The position numbers were made by a program, and so were the translations under genes. From Kumtagia sp044326205 (GTDB lineage: Bacteria > Pseudomonadota > Alphaproteobacteria > Rhizobiales > Rhizobiaceae), in the NCBI RefSeq assembly GCF_044326205.1, contig NZ_JBIRCY010000038.1, positions 1-64,000 on the forward strand: a stretch of 64,000 nucleotides of DNA. The letters run 5' to 3'. This document shows, piece by piece, positions 57,193 through 64,000 of this stretch (position 1 is the stretch's first letter; every line of letters starts with the position of its first letter). The notes under the pieces were generated by a model. That model made no database searches. It was not told where the DNA came from and was given only the letters and a program-made list of their open reading frames with translations.

Positions 57193-58776
57193 GTGGCGCC
57201 GCCTTTAACCACGGAAACGTTTTCAAGAAGCTTTACGCTCAGAGCGGCTGCAACCTTAATTGCAGTCATGTTCGTTTTCTTTACTTTTATCCTGGGCATC
57301 GCAGTTTTTCGTGAGTGGCGTGGAGCCGAAACTCAGGCAGAGCAGCGGGCGCTGTCAGCTTCTCTCGTAGTTTCCACAAACGTGAGGTGGCTGACGCAGC
57401 TTTCCCAGCAATCCTTGCAGCGGATTGATGAAGCGCTTGGATCGGATCTTGACCAGAATGCGGGCTCGACAGCCAGCCTCGTGCGAGACGCGGTACGCGC
57501 ACTTCCAGGGAACGTTAAATCCTATGTGGTAAGCGCCGATGGCCGAACTCTGTTTTCAACCGATCCAAGCGTGAAACCCATCGACGTGCGAGACCGGGAA
57601 TATTTTGCCGAGCCTGCGAAAGGTCAACTGTGGTATTTCTCGTCCTTATTGGTCAGCCGGCTGGACGGCGCGCAAATATTTGTCATCAGCAAACGCCTTG
57701 AGCGACGCGGCGAATTCGCAGGCGTGGCAATAATCTCCTTCGACGTTGCGTTGTTCCAGGAAATCTGGGAATCGCTGGATTTCGACGACGGGTCGACTGT
57801 CGGATTATTTCGGAAAGATGGCCAGTTGGTTGCCAGATATCCGTTGGCGCCTGGCCCGCTAGACCTCTCCAAATATGTGTTGTTCACGGATTATCTAAAG
57901 AAGTCAGACCTGGGAAACTACCGTACCATATCACCGGCTGACGGCGTTGACAGGTTTGTTGCCTACCGGCGCATACCCGGAACTGAATATGTCGCTCTTG
58001 CCTCGCTCAGTGCCCAAGGTGCGCTCGCACCGTTTTGGCGCACCACGATAACGACATTGTTTTTCGCGGTGCCGACAGCATTAATGCTCCTAGGCGCAAG
58101 CATCTGGATTGTGACATTGTTGCACAAGGATCAGGCCCGGAGCTTACAGCTCACACAAGCGTTAGGGTTAAACGAGTTGCTCGTAAAAGACACGCACCAT
58201 CGTGTCAAAAACAACTTGCAGTCAATCATGTCAATGATCCGGATGCATGCCTTGCCTGAGGAGCTGAAAGGCGACCTGCAAAACCGGATTGCGGCCATGT
58301 CGGTAGTCCACGAGCATCTCTACCGTCTCGACCAATTCTCGGATGTGAACGCCAAGTCGCTAATTCCAGCAGTCATTGAACCGCTCCAGAAAACCATGAC
58401 CACGCGCATAATTCATACGGGGTACGATATCGAGGATTTTTACTTGACGCATGAGGCAGCCACACCGCTTGCACTCTTACTAAACGAGGTCGTCACCAAC
58501 TCTCTCAAGTATGGAATGCCGGCAGAGGGTGAAGCACGATTAGACGTGTCGTTTACACGCTCTGCCGACGGCGTGCCGAAACTCCAGATTGCCGATAACG
58601 GCCCTGGCTTTGATCCTCTCCTTCCATCAACGGGCCTTGGTGCCCGCTTCATTCGTGCTCTGGTCACCCAGCTTGGAGGCACGTTTCACTACAGCTTCGA
58701 GAACGGCACCTTCTTTGAGGCACGCCTCGCCCGCGACGTTGTGAAGTCCCTACTCGCCTCGCGGGAGGTCGTTTGA
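57193..58776 (+). CDS. Membrane-bound sensor histidine kinase (HisKA_2 type)
   Basis: A 527-residue sensor kinase from GTG 57193, with AGGGGAA upstream. A first membrane helix spans about residues 17-40, then a PDC/CACHE-like periplasmic domain (VRDREYFAEPAKGQLWYFSS) and a second helix around residues 285-310. The HisKA_2 phosphoacceptor segment is KDTHHRVKNNLQSIMSMIRM (His335/336), and the ATPase has LLNEVVTNSLKYG and IADNGPGF. Such kinases often feed the PhyR-EcfG general stress pathway, which would suit the stress promoters seen here. No response regulator is adjacent. Confidence 0.88.
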   Translation: MAPPLTTETFSRSFTLRAAATLIAVMFVFFTFILGIAVFREWRGAETQAEQRALSASLVVSTNVRWLTQLSQQSLQRIDEALGSDLDQNAGSTASLVRDAVRALPGNVKSYVVSADGRTLFSTDPSVKPIDVRDREYFAEPAKGQLWYFSSLLVSRLDGAQIFVISKRLERRGEFAGVAIISFDVALFQEIWESLDFDDGSTVGLFRKDGQLVARYPLAPGPLDLSKYVLFTDYLKKSDLGNYRTISPADGVDRFVAYRRIPGTEYVALASLSAQGALAPFWRTTITTLFFAVPTALMLLGASIWIVTLLHKDQARSLQLTQALGLNELLVKDTHHRVKNNLQSIMSMIRMHALPEELKGDLQNRIAAMSVVHEHLYRLDQFSDVNAKSLIPAVIEPLQKTMTTRIIHTGYDIEDFYLTHEAATPLALLLNEVVTNSLKYGMPAEGEARLDVSFTRSADGVPKLQIADNGPGFDPLLPSTGLGARFIRALVTQLGGTFHYSFENGTFFEARLARDVVKSLLASREVV

Positions 58777-58782
58777 CGGCCA

Positions 58783-59345
58783 AAACATGTAAGCGGCCAT
58801 ACTCTTACAGAACTCCCGCACCCGCGTGGTCCTGAACCGCTCCGCCCTGCGGATGTACTTCCGCACGGTGCGAGGGTCTACGTGAGGGTCTGATCCATTA
58901 TTCTGTTCAGATCCGCCCCGCGCTCGGCTGCGCTGGTGACGAAGTCAACCCGCAAGCTGTGGCCTGAAAACTCTTCGGCTTCGAGCCCGGCGCGCTCGGC
59001 ATACCCCTTGATGATTTTCGCCACTGCCCAGCCTGTCAGGAGCTCGCGGGAAACGGCGCTGCCCTTGTTGACCGGGCGGAACAGCGGGCCTTCGGTGATG
59101 CCGGCAGCGTCCAGCTATGCCCTCACGGCGGCGACGGGCCGCGGGCCTTCGCAGGTGGGAAGTTCGGAGCGACGGAACGCGCCGGCCATGCCGAGCAGGA
59201 TCAGCGCACGGTCGCGCTTCCCCTGCATCGTGTGCGCGGAATGGGCCAGCATCGCCGAAACCCGTTCTGCGGTCGCGGGCTGCTTCTGGACGGCGCCGCA
59301 CCGATCGTGCGGCGAATGCCCTCGCTCTTGTGAAGATGGCTGACG
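58783..59345 (-). pseudogene. Tyrosine recombinase (phage integrase) pseudogene
   Basis: On the minus strand the conserved blocks appear in order: QGKRDRALILLGMAGAFRRS, GPLFRPVNKGSAVSRELLTG, SGHSLRVDFVTSAAERGADL and HVDPRTVRKYIRRAERFR. An in-frame TAG lies at 59115-59117, where a Trp codon would be expected, next to a likely deletion. A frameshift near 58885 separates the last two blocks. The gene is therefore inactive. It marks an old integration event beside the kinase gene. Confidence 0.8.
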
Positions 59346-59436
59346 TCAGCGGGAGGTGGAACAAAGCACGACTTAGGTCAATTGTGCTGGTGACCCCAAT
59401 GAGTCGACGCGATCAGGGCCGCGAATACGGAAGACG

Positions 59437-59940
59437 ATGGTGAGGTATTTGGTTCTTGGAATTGGGTTAGCGAGTGTTGCCGGGGCGGCGATGTTTATGG
59501 CTGCGTCGACTGGGCCATCGCTAGCGCAGGAATGGACCGCTTTCGGCATCCGGAAAGCCGGGATCGTCTTCGCAGTGCCTCCAAGCTTCTCACTTGATCG
59601 TATCGCTGAAGACGGCCAGTCTGCGACCTTTCTCGGTCCACAAGAAGCGAGCCTTGTCGTTCGCGGCGACCACTTTTTGGGCGGCAACTTCAAACAGCGC
59701 GTCGAGGCACTGATAGCTGATGACGGGCGGCATGGTTGGAAAGTCACCTATCGCCGGCTCACCGATTCTTGGGCGAGCTACTCGGGCATCAAAGGTGGGA
59801 TGATACGTTACGTGCGGGTCATTGTGACTTGCGACGATAGCGTTGGGGTCTTTGCGATGGATTATAGCCAAACCCAAAAGTTGCCCTACGACCCGGTCGT
59901 CTTCAGGATGGTGAAATCATTAGCCTCGGAAGGTTGTTAG
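59437..59940 (+). CDS. Exported hypothetical protein, 167 residues
   Basis: A protein with an N-terminal signal peptide (YLVLGIGLASVAGAAMFMAA followed by STGPSLAQE, cleaved after LAQ). The mature part has alternating strands and helices (GIRKAGIVFAVPPSFSLDRI, VRYVRVIVT-like MIRYVRVIVTCDD) ending KSLASEGC. No family is recognised. It is probably periplasmic. It survives intact between two degraded mobile remnants. Confidence 0.6.
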   Translation: MVRYLVLGIGLASVAGAAMFMAASTGPSLAQEWTAFGIRKAGIVFAVPPSFSLDRIAEDGQSATFLGPQEASLVVRGDHFLGGNFKQRVEALIADDGRHGWKVTYRRLTDSWASYSGIKGGMIRYVRVIVTCDDSVGVFAMDYSQTQKLPYDPVVFRMVKSLASEGC

Positions 59941-60096
59941 TTTATCCGTCACCCTGGGTTAGCAACGCAGCGGGAGAAGAGCCAGTGTAGGAAGACATGT
60001 CACCAGCTAGTCGGGTTGCGATGTGAACTGGCCCCCATTTCGACCGGACAGTCGGCATAACGCGGGAGGCTTGAGGCTATCCTCAAGCACAGGCTT

Positions 60097-60355
60097 ATGG
60101 CCGACGATTATCGACGGATCGAACTGATCACTGGTGAGGCGCGTCGCCGACACTGGTCGACCGAATAGAAGCTTCAGATCATCGAGGAGAGCTTCCTCCC
60201 GGGCGAGACGGTGTCGTCGGTCGCCCGGAGACGTGGCGTTGCTCCGAATCTCCTTTATCGTTGGCGTCGTCTTTTGACGGAAGGCGGAGCGGCAGCGGTG
60301 GGATCGGACGAGCCTGCGGTCGGCAGTTCCGAAGTGCGACGGCTCGAGGAGCGAT
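60097..60355 (+). pseudogene. IS3-like OrfA transposase fragment
   Basis: The frame from ATG 60097 encodes ADDYRRIELITGEARRRHWS, a TAG stop at 60166-60168, then IIEESFLPGETVSSVARRRG, VAPNLLYRWRRLL and SSEVRRLEER. This matches the helix-turn-helix OrfA of IS3-family (IS2-group) elements. The leucine-zipper end is missing and the sequence stops abruptly where the IS66-like fragment begins. Confidence 0.7.
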
Positions 60356-60574
60356 CTCGACCGGGACCAACTGCGATGACCCGCCATCGACCCGATCACA
60401 CAGGTCCTTGCGCCATCGGAAGAGCTGGCTGACGTGAATGCCCGCCGATCGCGCGACTTCCGATACCGACACGCCAGCCTCAAGCGACGCCGCGACCAGA
60501 CTATCCTTCTCCACGTGCGACCAGCGCCGGCGTCTCTCTAACGACGTGATCACCTCAACTCGCCGCGGCGTCAT
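60356..60574 (-). pseudogene. IS66-like TnpA fragment
   Basis: On the minus strand from the ATG at 60574: VEVITSLERRRRWSHVEKDS, LVAASLEAGVSVSEVARSAG and IHVSQLFRWRKDLCD, the start of an IS66-family OrfA. It is cut at about residue 73, exactly at the junction with the IS3-like fragment. Confidence 0.7.
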
Positions 60575-60712
60575 AGGGCTACTCCTAGGATTAGCCCTAG
60601 GACTTCCGACGTTCCCCCTCAGCCTACAAGGCGGCATTCACCGGAGGGATACCCTGCACCGCCGAATGGCCGTCTACGTGCTCGACGCGAACGGCGACCT
60701 CTTCATTCTCGG

Positions 60713-60916
60713 TCACCGCCGGATTATCCGCGAGAGCAGGTCGTCATCTATGTCGGTGTGCTCAGTGAGGGCGGCTATCAATTCTCGGGCGTGACGACGC
60801 GCCAATGCGTCATCAATCGTGGTGTTGCCAACCAGAGCCCAATAGGTGGTTCGAACGATATCGAAGTCTAGCGCAGAAATTCCGCCGCTGAAGTCTTTGC
60901 AGTCCATCGCTTTCAT
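60713..60916 (-). CDS. Small acidic protein, 67 residues
   Basis: MDCKDFSGGISALDFDIVRT followed by an ALTEHTDIDDDLLSRIIRR helix. Balanced codon use and a compact helical pattern suggest a real gene. No family is recognised. Confidence 0.45.
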   Translation of the reverse strand: MKAMDCKDFSGGISALDFDIVRTTYWALVGNTTIDDALARRHARELIAALTEHTDIDDDLLSRIIRR

Positions 60917-61030
60917 CCTGAGTGGGCGAAAGCGCTATCCTCTTCCAAGCGCCCGCTTGCCTTGCCGGTCCGGGCGACAAATCAACGTATGCGAACTTCA
61001 AGCGTCTGGCTATGTACAATGATATAGAGC

Positions 61031-61213
61031 TTAGCGGAAAGGTTTTTGCAACCGCGCTTCACGAATCAGCGACGACCAGTTCATGCCGAGCAACGCGACA
61101 AGATCGGTTGCCTGCACTCCAGTTATGCCGGTTTCCTTTGCCAGCCGCACGGCGGCTGCACGCGCTTGAGTGCGCTGCGCGTCTTCGTTGTCTAGGGGCA
61201 TTCGGGGTTCCAT
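61031..61213 (-). CDS. Small helical protein, 60 residues
   Basis: QARAAAVRLAKETGITGVQA followed by TDLVALLGMNWSSLIREAR looks like a compact helical domain, possibly a degenerate helix-turn-helix. Function unknown. Confidence 0.45.
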   Translation of the reverse strand: MEPRMPLDNEDAQRTQARAAAVRLAKETGITGVQATDLVALLGMNWSSLIREARLQKPFR

Positions 61214-61375
61214 TCCCCCTCAAGGGGCCGAACATGCTTTTCACCGAAAGGTTCGCAAATGAATGCGCGAGTCGTTGCGGCCATCTCGATTGTAATGGTT
61301 ACAACATTGCATGTTGCAACTCGCACGGTCTGTCAGTATGTGCACACCGTCAATTTCGCAGCGAACCAGACGGGC

Positions 61376-61570
61376 ATGGCTATGCAGCGGGCGGAAGTGA
61401 ATGTGGCCGGACAGCCAATGCAGGTGAAGGTTACTCGCCTCGGCGCCGGTCTATGGGCAGTATCTGGTGATTTCGCCGACCGCGAGATTGTCGTGGTGGA
61501 TCGCAGTCCCGACGCGGCGCTCGACCGCTGGCGGGCGACAGCCGCCGACGACTGGCGCGCTGCGGCCTGA
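61376..61570 (+). CDS. Small hypothetical protein, about 64 residues
   Basis: From ATG 61376 the frame encodes MAMQRAEVNVAGQPMQVKVT, then RLGAGLWAVSGDFADREIVV and a DRWRATAADDW helix, a plausible strand-rich small protein. The frame opens at 61259, but that part looks random. It overlaps the tail of the minus-strand gene at 61431-61808, so one of the two 3' ends is probably wrong. Confidence 0.45.
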   Translation: MAMQRAEVNVAGQPMQVKVTRLGAGLWAVSGDFADREIVVVDRSPDAALDRWRATAADDWRAAA

Positions 61571-61808
61571 GCCCTGGAGCCCAGCCACGTCGCAGCCGGC
61601 GATCAAGGCGTGACACCATCTCGTGCTTTCGCCGCTTCGAAAGTGACCGCCACAGATCGGCTTCCCGCGTCGCGCCTTTCTGGAAGACGCGGATGGCCTC
61701 TGCGGCAAGTTCCTCCCTCTGGTCTCGGTCCCTTTGAGCCAGACGGCGCTCGTCACACAGCCGGTCGAATACCTTTTGGACCATCGCCAAATCGATCGGT
61801 GTGAGCAT
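61431..61808 (-). CDS. Hypothetical protein with a conserved N-terminal half
   Basis: The first 62 residues (IDLAMVQKVFDRLCDERRLA, AAEAIRVFQKGATREADLWR) resemble a small helical family common in rhizobia. After SLSKRRKHEMVSRLDRR the sequence becomes Arg/Pro-rich and overlaps the plus-strand gene, so a frameshift may have replaced the original end near 61600. Confidence 0.45.
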   Translation of the reverse strand: MLTPIDLAMVQKVFDRLCDERRLAQRDRDQREELAAEAIRVFQKGATREADLWRSLSKRRKHEMVSRLDRRLRRGWAPGLRPQRASRRRLSPASGRAPRRDCDPPRQSRGRRNHQILPIDRRRGE

Positions 61809-61923
61809 GCCCAGTGTATTGTGAGAAAGCCATGACGCTTTCCTCCCTCATTGTGAGGCGAAAGCGTGATGGACTCTTTCAAGCGTCCGTAGCCATATCG
61901 ATCGGACGACGTGCAACTTGCCG

Positions 61924-62130
61924 TTAGAGCCGTCGATGCTTCCCCGTGCGCGCAGCGCCGAGTGCTTCGGCTAATCCGCCGACCGGTTCTTCGACAGCAA
62001 GTCTTTTGTTATCACCAAGCACCCTGTCGAACACCAGCACCGAACCGCCACCGCCGGGAAGCGCCTCGGCAATCCACGCCATGTTCACAAGAATGGGCTG
62101 GCCATCCCTTTTGGTGAGCTGAAGCCACAT
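61924..62130 (-). CDS. Small FlbD-like protein, 68 residues
   Basis: MWLQLTKRDGQPILVNMAWI followed by GGSVLVFDR and RLAVEEPVGGL resembles the strand pattern of FlbD-like proteins. No flagellar gene is nearby, so it is probably an orphan relative. Confidence 0.5.
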   Translation of the reverse strand: MWLQLTKRDGQPILVNMAWIAEALPGGGGSVLVFDRVLGDNKRLAVEEPVGGLAEALGAARTGKHRRL

Positions 62131-62292
62131 CGGGTCATCTCGCTACGTCAACTCTAATTATACCGAAATATGATTTCAGTTTCGTAAATTGGCCCGGCCA
62201 TCTCGCGGCAGCCGGGCTGATCGTCACGACCGTCCGCTAAGTCGTTCGTTGCTTCCGAAGGATAGAGCGGGCACCGCCCTTGCCCGCAAATG

Positions 62293-63294
62293 TCAGACGA
62301 TGAAATCGCTCGCAGCGAGCACATAATGCCCCGTGAGAACGATTTGGAACTCCACGGAGGCGTCGTTGTCGATGTTGCCGGCCACCACCGTATCGCCCGC
62401 CGCATTATAGGCATAGCGTAGTTCGCCAGGGCTGTTCGAGATGAATGTGTCTCTGCCGATGAACACAAATGCCTGGTTGCCGGAGAAAGTGGCGTCCGCG
62501 TCTATCTTGGAGAAATCGATCAAATCGTCATAGCCAGAACCGTCATTGACCTGAAAATCGGTGATTACGTCGCGGCCCGAGGCGCTGGTCATCTCCGCGA
62601 CGCTGACGAAACGGAAAACATCGTCGCCCGAGCCGCCCGACATCAGGTCGCTGCCGACGCCGCCCCAGATTTGGTCGTTGCCACTTTCACCATAGATGTC
62701 GTCGTCGCCGAGCCCGCCCAGCAACCTGTCGCTGCCGCCATTGCCGTCGATGACGTCGTGACCGCGCCCGCCGAACAGCACGTCGACCGAATTCGAGCCG
62801 CTCAGATTGCGCGCGGCCGTGGAGGTATCGACCACGAAGTCGCTATTGATGAATTCGGTGCGGGTGACGTCCGCGATTTCAATCACGTGGCTGACGCCGC
62901 CCGTATAAGCGTTGAGGATCGAGCCGCCATCTGCGGTACTGCCCAGCAGTGCCTGGACTTGGGTGAAGTCGGACACGCCCCAGGTGCGCAGGTCGATCCT
63001 GTCGTAGCCCAATTCGAAGTCGGCGATGTAGTCGTCGCTCAGCCCGGTCGAGCGGGCGCTGGTGTGGAACCAGTCATTGCCGGAGCCGCCATAGAGCGTG
63101 TTAATGCCGCTGTCGCCATAAATGTCATCGTCGCCCGAGCCGCCGTACAGCGTGTCGTTGCCGGCCCCGCCCGAAATGAAGTCGTCGCCCTCATAGCCGT
63201 AGATCTTGTCGTTGCCGCCGTAGCCGTAGATGTCATCGCTGGCAGAGGTGCCGGGGATGGTCTCGCTGCTGTTCGTGCCTTTTATCAGTGCCAT
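62293..63294 (-). CDS. RTX/hemolysin-type calcium-binding repeat protein
   Basis: A 333-residue protein with two blocks of glycine-rich nonapeptide repeats (DDIYGYGGNDKIYGYEGDD, GGAGNDTLYGGSGDDDIYGD; then GGRGHDVIDGNGGSDRLLGG). Each block is followed by a non-repeat region with FELGYDRIDL or DVITDFQVNDGSG, which typify the caps of calcium-bound beta-rolls. There is no N-terminal signal peptide, consistent with type I secretion through a C-terminal signal. No type I transporter gene is in the window. It may be a secreted adhesin or matrix protein. Confidence 0.85.
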   Translation of the reverse strand: MALIKGTNSSETIPGTSASDDIYGYGGNDKIYGYEGDDFISGGAGNDTLYGGSGDDDIYGDSGINTLYGGSGNDWFHTSARSTGLSDDYIADFELGYDRIDLRTWGVSDFTQVQALLGSTADGGSILNAYTGGVSHVIEIADVTRTEFINSDFVVDTSTAARNLSGSNSVDVLFGGRGHDVIDGNGGSDRLLGGLGDDDIYGESGNDQIWGGVGSDLMSGGSGDDVFRFVSVAEMTSASGRDVITDFQVNDGSGYDDLIDFSKIDADATFSGNQAFVFIGRDTFISNSPGELRYAYNAAGDTVVAGNIDNDASVEFQIVLTGHYVLAASDFIV

Positions 63295-63384
63295 GTATGC
63301 GATTTCCTATCTTCCGAAGCGCCCGTCGTTTAGGGCGGCTGGGTGAGCAGAGGTGAACGGACGCTGTAGGCTCCGCACGTAGAG

Positions 63385-63405
63385 AAGGTTGGATAAGCCA
63401 ACCTT
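63385..63405. terminator. Stem-loop upstream of the RTX gene
   Basis: AAGGTTGG (63385-63392) pairs perfectly with CCAACCTT (63398-63405) around ATAAG. It lies 91 bp upstream of the RTX start and could end transcription from either side. No strong T run is adjacent. Confidence 0.4.
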
Positions 63406-63473
63406 GCGCCAACGCGGTTAGAAGCGCGCTAGTTCCACCTTGTTATTCATCACTGTCGCTTCCTATCAGGCGA

Positions 63474-64000
63474 TCAAAGAAGAAGCGTGCGACGCGTGAT
63501 ATTCTGGAGATCGGCGAAAAGCTCAATGAGATCAAGACTGCGCTGGAACATAGCCAGTTCCTCGCATGGGTTCGCTCCGAGTTCGACTGGACCGAGCGCA
63601 CCGCCAACAACTACATGAACGCCGCATCTGCTTTTGTCGGCATCAAATCGGAAACAGTTTTCGATTTGACCGTCTCGTCGGTTTACGAACTGGCGCGAAT
63701 GGTCGAGCCGGTGCGCAGCGCAGTCATTCAGAAGATCGAGGCCGATCGCCCAACGACTGACGGTATTCTGGCGTTGGTTGAGAATGCGAAACAAAAGGAC
63801 CGCGGTCAAGGCGTTCGCAAAACAGACGCGGTAGCCGATCGGCGAGGCGCATGAACGCGTGGAAGCAGCTTGAATGCAGAAAGAGAAGCGGGAACGTGCA
63901 GCCAAGGAGAAACAGCGCCGCGAACGCCGCGAATTCGAACTCGCAAGGGGCAAGGATGATGTCGCACAAGAACATGCCCGCGTGGGTCTCGCCGAACTGC
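63474..64000 (+). pseudogene. DUF3102-like gene, 5'-truncated and frameshifted, runs off the window
   Basis: The frame encodes RDILEIGEKLNEIKTALEHS, FLAWVRSEFDWTERTANNYM and TVSSVYELARMVEPVRSAVI, which fit DUF3102. No start codon with a ribosome binding site precedes the conserved part. The frame ends at TGA 63852-63854. After a stop in another frame (TGA 63871-63873), ATG 63874 continues as a charged helix (EKRERAAKEKQRRERREFEL), as expected for the same gene after a frameshift. It lies in the degraded mobile zone. Confidence 0.6.

Noticed and set aside
59358..59383. A GGAAC-N19-TT match before the exported protein at 59437
   Set aside because: It lacks CGTT and lies in decayed integrase sequence. 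Loose matches of this kind are expected by chance.

Overview
The window looks like part of a chromosome or large replicon of a Rhizobiales alphaproteobacterium, most likely Mesorhizobium-like. That is an inference from high GC, a usg gene, several DUF982 genes, ROSE RNA thermometers in front of small heat-shock genes, a CIRCE element at groESL, and GGAAC-N16-CGTT-type promoters of the alphaproteobacterial general stress sigma factor. I saw no rRNA or tRNA gene and no CRISPR array.

Layout. 1-4119: end of an isochorismatase-like hydrolase, NAD synthetase, then a zinc alcohol dehydrogenase, an SDR and a thioredoxin-reductase-like flavoprotein. 4282-12699: stress genes (DUF892 ferritin-like protein, small membrane proteins, PHB-depolymerase-like esterase, KTSC protein, a catalase KatE operon, and a divergent DUF4142 gene with a glycine-rich stress protein). 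12845-21846: a tight six-gene glycan operon with overlapping start and stop codons, including two fusion proteins (glycosyltransferase + UDP-galactopyranose mutase; glycosyltransferase + GH1-like glycosidase). 21971-32099: small transporter, transglutaminase-like protein, dehalogenase-like hydrolase, a stress SDR divergent from a second DUF892 gene, a Rieske flavoprotein, PRC-barrel, GFA, and a cupin/ATP-dependent DNA ligase pair. 32216-39745: chaperone region (htpG, groEL, groES with CIRCE, usg, two hsp20 genes). 39844-45391: AI-2E-type permease, three transglutaminase-like genes and a GH144/glucoamylase-like gene.

45392-47689 is a mobile-DNA scar: a HEPN-like two-gene unit, a remnant bounded by 24-bp inverted repeats, and a serine-recombinase fragment joined to a phage terminase small-subunit fragment. 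47690-58776 returns to ordinary genes (DUF421, YihY, MipA, many small proteins, a third hsp20 with its own ROSE element, an SRAP peptidase and a histidine kinase). 58777-64000 is again degraded: a tyrosine recombinase pseudogene, abutting IS3-like and IS66-like transposase fragments, small orphan genes, an RTX-repeat protein and a broken DUF3102 gene.

The overall theme is stress survival. Candidate general-stress promoters precede at least eight transcription units (alcohol dehydrogenase, both DUF892 genes, katE, DUF4142, SDR, PRC-barrel, cupin-ligase and a small orphan gene). A separate heat-shock layer uses CIRCE, ROSE and candidate RpoH promoters. Many families occur more than once (2 DUF892, 3 Hsp20, 3 DUF982, 4 transglutaminase-like, two 80-residue paralogues, two Hsp20-linked proteins), so the region has apparently grown by duplication or accretion of stress genes. 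Starts were chosen by hand from ribosome binding sites, overlaps and family length; several remain uncertain and are marked.
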